Of a stretch of 64,000 bases of DNA, positions 59,084-64,000 are shown one piece after another. Every line of letters begins with the position of its first letter. Within the stretch, counting starts at the first letter, position 1. Made by a program: the position numbers and the translations under genes. The notes under the pieces were generated by a model. That model was not told the DNA's origin. It made no database searches and saw nothing but the letters and a program-made list of their open reading frames with translations. The DNA lies in NCBI RefSeq assembly GCF_014653945.1, contig NZ_BNAU01000007.1, positions 124,001 to 188,000 of the forward strand, given 5' to 3'. The stretch is from Amycolatopsis deserti (lineage in GTDB: Bacteria; Actinomycetota; Actinomycetes; Mycobacteriales; Pseudonocardiaceae).

Positions 59084-60232
59084 ATGTCCGGCAGCTGGTT
59101 GCGGATCTTGGTGTCGCTCGGTGTGGCGGCGGTGGTGTTCGGCCTGTTCCTGGCGGTCGAGTACGTGCTGCGGCGGGTCCTGCGACGGCTCGGGCAGCGC
59201 GCCACCGTGCTGGGCGAACTGGCCGAGCACATCCGCCGGCCGCTGCGCTGGTTCGGCGCGATGGTCGTCCTGCGCATCACCGTGCTCGTCGCGTTGCCCA
59301 CCGGATCGTGGCGCGCCGTCACCTCACACCTGCTGACGCTCGCGCTGATCGGGACCGGCGCCTGGCTGCTCGCGGGCGTGCTGACCGCGATCGAGCAGAC
59401 GATGCTCAACCGGTGGCGCGTCGACGTGGCCGACAACCGGCACGCGCGGCGCATGCAGACCCAGATCCGGCTGGTGCGGCGGGTGATCGTGGCGGCGGTC
59501 GCGGTGCTCGCGCTGGGCGCGATGCTGATGACGTTCCCCGCGCTGCGCACGGCGGGCACCAGCCTGCTGGCCTCGGCGGGGGTCATCGGCGCGATCGCCG
59601 CGCTGGCCGCGCAGTCGTTGCTGGGCAACGTGTTCGCCGGGCTGCAGATCGCGTTCAGCGACGCCATCCGGCTGGACGACGTGGTGATCGTGGAGAACGA
59701 GTGGGGCCGCGTGGAGGACATCACGCTGACCTACCTGGTGGTGCACCTGTGGGACGACCGGCGGCTGGTCGTCCCGACCGCGCAGTTCATGTCGCAGCCG
59801 TTCGAGAACTGGACCCGCCGCGACGCCGCGCTGCTCGGGACGGTCGAGCTGGACGTGGACTGGACGATGCCGGTCGAGGAGATGCGTGAGGAGCTGCGGC
59901 GGATCCTGGAGTCGACCGATCTGTGGGACGGCCGGGTCAGCGTGCTGCAGGTGACCGACGCGACGCACACCCTGGTGCGCGTGCGGGCGCTGGTGAGCGC
60001 GGTGGACGCGCCGACGCTGTGGGACCTGCGCTGCCTGGTTCGCGAGCGGCTCGTGCACTGGGTGCGCGGCAAGCACCCGTACGCGGTGCCGCGGCTGCGC
60101 GCTGAGCAGGTGCCGGGCACCCCGGCGCGGCCCGTCGAGAACCCCGCACCGGACCACGACGCCCGCGTCTTCGGCGACAGCGTGGACGGTCTGGTGCGCG
60201 AGCACGCGTTCAACGGTCCGCGGAAGGCTTGA
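59084..60232 (+). CDS. MscS-family mechanosensitive channel
   Basis: 382 residues from ATG 59084; GTG 59075 is a close alternative. Membrane segments: WLRILVSLGVAAVVFGLFLA (first), MVVLRITVLVALPTG, LLTLALIGTGAWLLAGVLTA, VIVAAVAVLALGAMLMTF, and the pore segment LLASAGVIGAIAALAAQSLL. The MscS beta domain follows (DAIRLDDVVIVENEWGRVED). It releases solutes on osmotic downshock. The C-terminal 60 residues are an acidic/flexible tail. Its 3' end overlaps the convergent methyltransferase gene by 23 bases. Confidence 0.9.
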   Translation: MSGSWLRILVSLGVAAVVFGLFLAVEYVLRRVLRRLGQRATVLGELAEHIRRPLRWFGAMVVLRITVLVALPTGSWRAVTSHLLTLALIGTGAWLLAGVLTAIEQTMLNRWRVDVADNRHARRMQTQIRLVRRVIVAAVAVLALGAMLMTFPALRTAGTSLLASAGVIGAIAALAAQSLLGNVFAGLQIAFSDAIRLDDVVIVENEWGRVEDITLTYLVVHLWDDRRLVVPTAQFMSQPFENWTRRDAALLGTVELDVDWTMPVEEMREELRRILESTDLWDGRVSVLQVTDATHTLVRVRALVSAVDAPTLWDLRCLVRERLVHWVRGKHPYAVPRLRAEQVPGTPARPVENPAPDHDARVFGDSVDGLVREHAFNGPRKA

Positions 60233-60974
60233 CGCCACGGACCATCCAGGCTCGGGCGGTGAGTCCGGTGCTGGTGAAGCGTTCGCGAAGCAGGTCGCGG
60301 AGGGCGTCGCGCCGCCGGTCGTCGAGCGCGGCGACGTAGCCCGGCGCCGGTCCCTGGCCGCCCCGGAACGGGGCCCAGTAGTCGTCGAAGTCCGCGAAGG
60401 GCGTGTCCACGTCAATCGCCGCGACGGTCACCTCGTCCAGGCCGGTCCACAGCCGGACGAGGACCTGTGGATGGCACACCGGGAACCGGCGGCCCTCGTC
60501 GAGTTCGGCGGCGGCCGGGTTCAGCTCCACGGCCGCGTCCCAGAAGATACGGAGCATCCCCATGCCACCGGCGTAGTCCCAGACGTAGGCCGCGATCGTC
60601 CCGCCGGGTGCCGCGGCCCGCGCGAATTCACCGACCGCGCCCGCGGGATCGGGCACGAAGTTCAGCGCGAGCCCGCTGACGACCGCGTCGAAGCTGTTGT
60701 CCCGCACGGGAAGCGCCCGAGCATCGCCCTGGACGAACGCCCCGGCGCGACGGGCTTTCGCGGCGGCCAAGAACCCCGCCGACGGGTCCACCCCGACCAC
60801 GACCCGCGGCTGCCCCTTCTGGATGGCGCCGGTGAGCACCCCGGTGCCGCAGCCGACGTCCAGCCACCGCTTCCCGCTCGGCACGGCCAGGCGGCGCAGG
60901 AACTCCTCCGCCACCGGCGCGCTCCAGCGGCCCATGTACGCCTCGTACGCATCGCCGGCGGCCCAGACCTCCAC
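60210..60974 (-). CDS. Class I SAM-dependent methyltransferase
   Basis: 254 residues ([20 protein letters not shown]). Motif I is [16 protein letters not shown] at about 37-52, the acidic residue for SAM ribose is [13 protein letters not shown], and motif post-II is [16 protein letters not shown]. Of the UbiE/COQ5-like group. Mycobacterial Rv3030 beside fixAB is of this type (from memory) and is said to act in lipid metabolism. The substrate here is not determinable. It lies upstream of a strong terminator for etfA. Confidence 0.88.
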   Translation of the reverse strand: MEVWAAGDAYEAYMGRWSAPVAEEFLRRLAVPSGKRWLDVGCGTGVLTGAIQKGQPRVVVGVDPSAGFLAAAKARRAGAFVQGDARALPVRDNSFDAVVSGLALNFVPDPAGAVGEFARAAAPGGTIAAYVWDYAGGMGMLRIFWDAAVELNPAAAELDEGRRFPVCHPQVLVRLWTGLDEVTVAAIDVDTPFADFDDYWAPFRGGQGPAPGYVAALDDRRRDALRDLLRERFTSTGLTARAWMVRGVKPSADR

Positions 60975-61004
60975 TCCCGGAACGGTAGGCCCGGAAACGC
61001 CGAA

Positions 61005-61035
61005 GGGCCACCGCCGGAACTCCCGGCGGTGGCCC
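61005..61035 (-). terminator. Terminator of etfBA
   Basis: A perfect 13-bp stem, 61005-61017 with 61023-61035, and a 5-base loop, 17 bases past the etfA stop. On the minus strand CTTCGGCGTTT follows. Confidence 0.8.
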
Positions 61036-61052
61036 CTGCGTCAAGCGAGCGG

Positions 61053-62009
61053 TCAGCTCTTGCGCTTGGTGACCTCTTCGGTCAGCTGCGGCGCGACGTT
61101 GAACAGGTCGCCCACCACACCGAAGTCCGCGATCTCGAAGATCGGCGCCTCGGGGTCCTTGTTGACCGCGACGATCGTCTTCGAGGTCTGCATCCCGGCC
61201 CGGTGCTGGATGGCCCCGGAGATGCCCAGCGCGACGTACAGCTGCGGCGAGACCGTCTTACCGGTCTGGCCCACCTGGAACTGCGCCGGGTAGTAGCCGG
61301 AGTCGACCGCGGCGCGGGAGGCGCCCACGGCCGCGCCGAGCGAGTCGGCCAGCTTCTCCACGACCTCGAACTTCTCGGCCGACCCGACACCGCGCCCACC
61401 GGACACCACGATCGTGGCCTCGGTCAGCTCGGGGCGGTCACCGCCGACGACCGGCTCCACACCGGTGATCTTCGCGGACTTGGCGGCGTCCACCGCGGGC
61501 AGCTCGACGGCCTCCTCGGCCGCCGCGCCCTCGGCCTGCGAAGCCTCGACCGCACCCGGGCGCACCGAGATGATCGGCAGGCCCTGGGCCTTGGACTTCA
61601 CCGAGTACGCGCCACCGAAGATGGACTGCTCCACGGTGCCGTCGGAGTTGACCCCCACGGCGTCGTAGATCAGGCCGCCGCCGACGCGGATCGCCAGGCG
61701 GCCGGAGACCTCCTTGCCCTCGGCGGACGCGGTGACGATCACCGCCGCCGGGGAGGTCTGCTCGACCAGCTTGGCCAGCGCGTCGACCTTCGGGGTCACC
61801 AGGTAGTTCGCCGCGTCCTCGGACTCGGCCACGTACACCTTCTGGGCACCGTAGGCGCCCAGCTGCTCCTTGAACTTGCCGGCGGTGCCCGGGGCGCCGA
61901 CGACGACGGCCGACGGCTCGCCCAGCTCGCGGGCGGCGGTCAGCGCTTCGAACGTGGTCTTCTTGAGCTCGCCGTTCAGGTGGTCGACGAGAACCAGAAC
62001 TTCAGCCAT
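61053..62009 (-). CDS. etfA: Electron transfer flavoprotein alpha subunit
   Basis: 318 residues; the FAD-binding subunit that takes electrons from acyl-CoA and other dehydrogenases. C-terminal FAD domain contains [49 protein letters not shown] and [13 protein letters not shown]. The N-terminal domain starts [20 protein letters not shown]. Downstream of etfB by 18 bases and cotranscribed. The Rv3028c (fixB) position in mycobacteria (from memory). Confidence 0.97.
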   Translation of the reverse strand: MAEVLVLVDHLNGELKKTTFEALTAARELGEPSAVVVGAPGTAGKFKEQLGAYGAQKVYVAESEDAANYLVTPKVDALAKLVEQTSPAAVIVTASAEGKEVSGRLAIRVGGGLIYDAVGVNSDGTVEQSIFGGAYSVKSKAQGLPIISVRPGAVEASQAEGAAAEEAVELPAVDAAKSAKITGVEPVVGGDRPELTEATIVVSGGRGVGSAEKFEVVEKLADSLGAAVGASRAAVDSGYYPAQFQVGQTGKTVSPQLYVALGISGAIQHRAGMQTSKTIVAVNKDPEAPIFEIADFGVVGDLFNVAPQLTEEVTKRKS

Positions 62010-62027
62010 TGCTCCGTTGCTCCTGCC

Positions 62028-62813
62028 TCAGATGATCTTCTGGCCGACCAGGTACTCGGCGATCTTGCTGCCGCCGTCACCCTCGTCCTCGACGCGCTCA
62101 CCCGCGGTGCGCGGGGGCTTCGGGGCCGCTTCGACCACAGTGGACAGCGCGCTGCCGAGTCCGACCGCACCCGCGTCGACGCCGAGGTCGGCGATCGTCA
62201 GGGTCTCGACCGGCTTCTTCTTCGCGGCCATGATGCCCTTGAAGGACGGGTACCGCGGCTCGTTGATCTTCTCGGTGACGCTCACCAGCGCGGGCAGGTT
62301 CGCCTCGAGGTGGGTCAGGCCGTCGTCGGTCTCCCGGTCGGCCTTGACGGTGCCGCCCTCGACGGTCAGCGACCGCACCTGGGTCAGCTGCGGCAGGCCG
62401 AGCAGCTCGGCCAGCATCGCGGGCACGGCGCCGGCGCGGCCGTCGGAGGCCTCGTTGCCGGCGATGACCAGGTCGAAGCCCTCGACCTTGCCGACCGCGG
62501 CGGCGAGCACCTTGGCGGTGGCCACGGCGTCGGAGCCGTGCAGGGCCTCGTCCGAGACGTGGATGGCCTTGTCCGCGCCCATCGACAGGGCCTTGCGGAT
62601 GGCGTCGGTGGCGCGGTCCGGGCCTACCGAGATCACGGTGACCTCGCCCTCGCCGGCTTCCTTGATCTTCAGCGCTTCTTCGACCGCCTTCTCGTTGATC
62701 TCGTCGAGAACGGCGTCGGCGGACTCGCGGTCGAGCGTGTGGTCACCGTCGGAGAGCTTGCGCTCCGAGTAGGTGTCCGGCACCTGCTTGACCAGGACAA
62801 CAATGTTCGTCAT
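62028..62813 (-). CDS. etfB: Electron transfer flavoprotein beta subunit
   Basis: 261 residues from ATG 62813 (MTNIVVLVKQVPDTYSERK) with AGGGG five bases upstream; the longer open frame to 62903 runs into promoter DNA and is rejected. The signature LDEINEKAVEEALKIKE and the AMP-binding ISVGPDRATDAIRKALSMG are clear, as is the recognition-loop-like LAELLGLPQLTQV. It heterodimerises with EtfA and docks partner dehydrogenases. First gene of etfBA. Confidence 0.97.
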   Translation of the reverse strand: MTNIVVLVKQVPDTYSERKLSDGDHTLDRESADAVLDEINEKAVEEALKIKEAGEGEVTVISVGPDRATDAIRKALSMGADKAIHVSDEALHGSDAVATAKVLAAAVGKVEGFDLVIAGNEASDGRAGAVPAMLAELLGLPQLTQVRSLTVEGGTVKADRETDDGLTHLEANLPALVSVTEKINEPRYPSFKGIMAAKKKPVETLTIADLGVDAGAVGLGSALSTVVEAAPKPPRTAGERVEDEGDGGSKIAEYLVGQKII

Positions 62814-62842
62814 TGGTCCCCTTCGACCTCCCTGAACCAGCC

Positions 62843-62856
62843 TTACTGGTCGGTAG
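62843..62856. promoter_or_regulatory. Candidate TetR-type site upstream of etfB
   Basis: TTACTGGTCGGTAG is a partial palindrome (TAC/GTA arms) 29-43 bases before the etfB start. TACGCT at 62859-62854 may be the -10 box it overlaps. Operators of this general form (palindromic, ACCGACC-like) occur in fatty-acid-degradation regulons; the link is inferred. The rest of 62814-63026 has no gene. Confidence 0.35.
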
Positions 62857-63026
62857 CGTAGGGAGATTCGGCCGCCAACGCGCCCCGAGGTGACGGCATT
62901 CACCCGGAATCCCGATTTATCGGGACGATCGTTCAGCTTTATCTCCGATAGGCCCAGGCTACTCCGAGTGGAGGCTTGCGCGGACGGGTTACCCCCGATG
63001 GTGCTTTCGGTCTAACCTCACTTCCC

Positions 63027-63869
63027 GTGCCCAACCACGTCGCCGTCGTCACCGATTCGACCGCGTCCCTGCCCGAGCAGCTGCGGAGGCAGTGGGACGT
63101 CACCGTGATCCAGCTGCAGCTGCAGGTCGGGGACCAGGTCGACGAGGAGAACCGGTTCGACCGCGGCGAGCTCACCGAGGCGCTGCGGTCCGGGCAACGG
63201 GTCAGCACCAACCCGCCCGATCCGGGCGCCTTCTTCTGGGCCTACCAGGACGCTGCCGCCGCCGGGGCGAGCGCGATCGTCAGCCTGCACATCTCGCAGC
63301 GCATGTCAGCCACATTGCTGGCCGCACGCGAAGCCGCGCAACAGGTCCAGATCCCGGTGTACCCGGTGGACAGCGGCACGACCGGCATGAGCCTCGGCTT
63401 CGCCGTGCTGTCCGCGGCCCGGGCCGCCGCGGCGGGCGCACGGGTCGAGCGGGTGATCGAGGCGGCGGAGCGCAGGTTCTCCACCAGCAGCGAACTGCTC
63501 TACGTGGACACGCTGGAGTACCTGCGCCGCGGCGGGCGGATCGGCGGCGCGGCCGCGCTGCTCGGCACCGCGCTGTCGATCAAGCCGCTGCTCACCGTGC
63601 GTGACGGCGAAGTGGCCCCGCTCGCGCGCGCCGCCGGCAACCGGCGCGCGCTGGCCAAGCTCGTCGACCTGGCCGTCGAGCGGGCCGGCGGCCGGCCCAC
63701 CGACCTGGCGATCTCCTGCTTCCGCCCCACCGAGCGCGAGCTGATGCTGGTGCAGCAGCTGCGCGACCGGATCCCGGACGTCCGGGAGCTGAGCATCGTC
63801 GAGGCGAGCACGGTGATCGGCGCGCACGTCGGCCCGGGTGCGCTCAGCGTCACGGTCTCCCCGGCGTAG
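63027..63869 (+). CDS. DegV-family fatty-acid-binding protein
   Basis: 280 residues from GTG 63027 (MPNHVAVVTDSTASLPEQL). DegV hallmarks: TDSTASLPEQL at the start, the NPPDPGAFFWAY segment, SLHISQRMSATLLAAREAA and the lipid-headgroup-binding STSSELLYVDTLEYLRRGG-like stretch, with a C-terminal lid domain. Binds a fatty acid, in firmicutes as FakB for the FakA kinase; actinobacterial role is uncertain. TAACCT ends eight bases before the GTG, so the mRNA is nearly leaderless. Divergent from etfB. Confidence 0.88.
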   Translation: MPNHVAVVTDSTASLPEQLRRQWDVTVIQLQLQVGDQVDEENRFDRGELTEALRSGQRVSTNPPDPGAFFWAYQDAAAAGASAIVSLHISQRMSATLLAAREAAQQVQIPVYPVDSGTTGMSLGFAVLSAARAAAAGARVERVIEAAERRFSTSSELLYVDTLEYLRRGGRIGGAAALLGTALSIKPLLTVRDGEVAPLARAAGNRRALAKLVDLAVERAGGRPTDLAISCFRPTERELMLVQQLRDRIPDVRELSIVEASTVIGAHVGPGALSVTVSPA

Positions 63870-63940
63870 GCGAGGAACCACCGGGGTACCCCGTCCGTTG
63901 TCCGGGTGACGAAACCGGCATACCGCCCTGGAGGACGGAC

Positions 63941-64000
63941 ATGGCTTCGCTGTTCAACAAGATCGCCCGCTTCGCGAACTCCCCGCAGGGCAAGCGCGCC
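63941..64000 (+). CDS. Small conserved protein, cut by window edge
   Basis: ATG 63941 has GGAGG eight bases upstream. The visible 20 residues are MASLFNKIARFANSPQGKRA, the start of a small basic protein seen widely in Actinobacteria, usually 50-70 residues, with no known function. The stop lies beyond the window. Confidence 0.6.
   Translation, partial: MASLFNKIARFANSPQGKRA

Overview
The window reads as a chromosomal segment of a high-GC actinobacterium, most likely of the Pseudonocardiaceae and Amycolatopsis-like. This is inferred from codon bias, protein character, an orphan DUF397 gene, F420-type LLM oxidoreductases and gene order; no search was run. It holds about 62 protein genes, no rRNA, no CRISPR array and no tRNA that I could see. 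The order gltX - FAH - leuB - serA - ilvC/N/B - gatB/A/C - ACT protein - ligA - MetE-like - mnmA - cysteine desulfurase - PlsC - GNAT - etfA/B - methyltransferase follows, as far as I remember it, the Mycobacterium tuberculosis Rv2992c-Rv3030 region with extra genes inserted. The backbone is therefore old, vertically inherited core chromosome.

Layout. 1-6.9 kb: gltX (cut by the window edge), a flavin monooxygenase, an FAH-fold hydrolase, a GNAT enzyme, then cimA and leuB. 7-12 kb: a large secreted subtilase and serA. 12-14.7 kb: a TetR gene divergent from two overlapping LLM oxidoreductases, and an orphan DUF397 gene. 14.7-18.4 kb: ilvBNC. 18.4-21.3 kb: a PH-like membrane protein and a GntR/amidase/small-protein operon. 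21.5-23.4 kb: ilvD. 23.46-25.03 kb: a decay strip with two truncated IS481-type transposase remnants, an intact DoxX gene, a serine-hydrolase fragment and another short fragment. 25-29.3 kb: VOC protein, hydroxyacid dehydrogenase, lipoprotein, SolA-like oxidase, membrane protein. 29.3-32.6 kb: gatCAB. 32.8-43.8 kb: ACT protein, MmpL/MarR pair, ligA and neighbours, MetE-like protein, metallo-beta-lactamase-fold enzyme and a 55-residue small gene. 43.9-53.3 kb: acyl-CoA synthetase, regulator/exporter pairs, a heterodimeric ABC exporter, and a STAS/ATPase partner-switching pair. 53.3-64 kb: mnmA and cysteine desulfurase, an exporter, a 25-bp inverted repeat, an ornithine-lipid-type acyltransferase pair, a mechanosensitive channel, a methyltransferase, etfBA, degV and the start of a small conserved gene.

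How the genes work together. The main theme is branched-chain amino acid synthesis: cimA + leuB (a threonine-independent route to 2-oxobutyrate), ilvBNC and ilvD, with serA beside them. The clearest regulatory signal is a pair of transcription attenuators. Each has a promoter whose predicted start falls on or next to the start codon of a tiny leader peptide (leaderless translation), then an intrinsic terminator with a T-run, then the gene. The cimA leader peptide (MASFAVIIIGRRAG) carries three consecutive Ile codons; the ilvB leader peptide ([15 protein letters not shown]) carries Ile, Leu, Val, Leu and Val. Each thus matches the end product(s) of the gene behind it. gltX and gatCAB together fit the indirect Gln-tRNA pathway, and cysteine desulfurase/mnmA form a sulfur relay to tRNA. 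Many genes here have a TANNNT -10 box only 6-9 bases before the start codon, so leaderless mRNAs look common.
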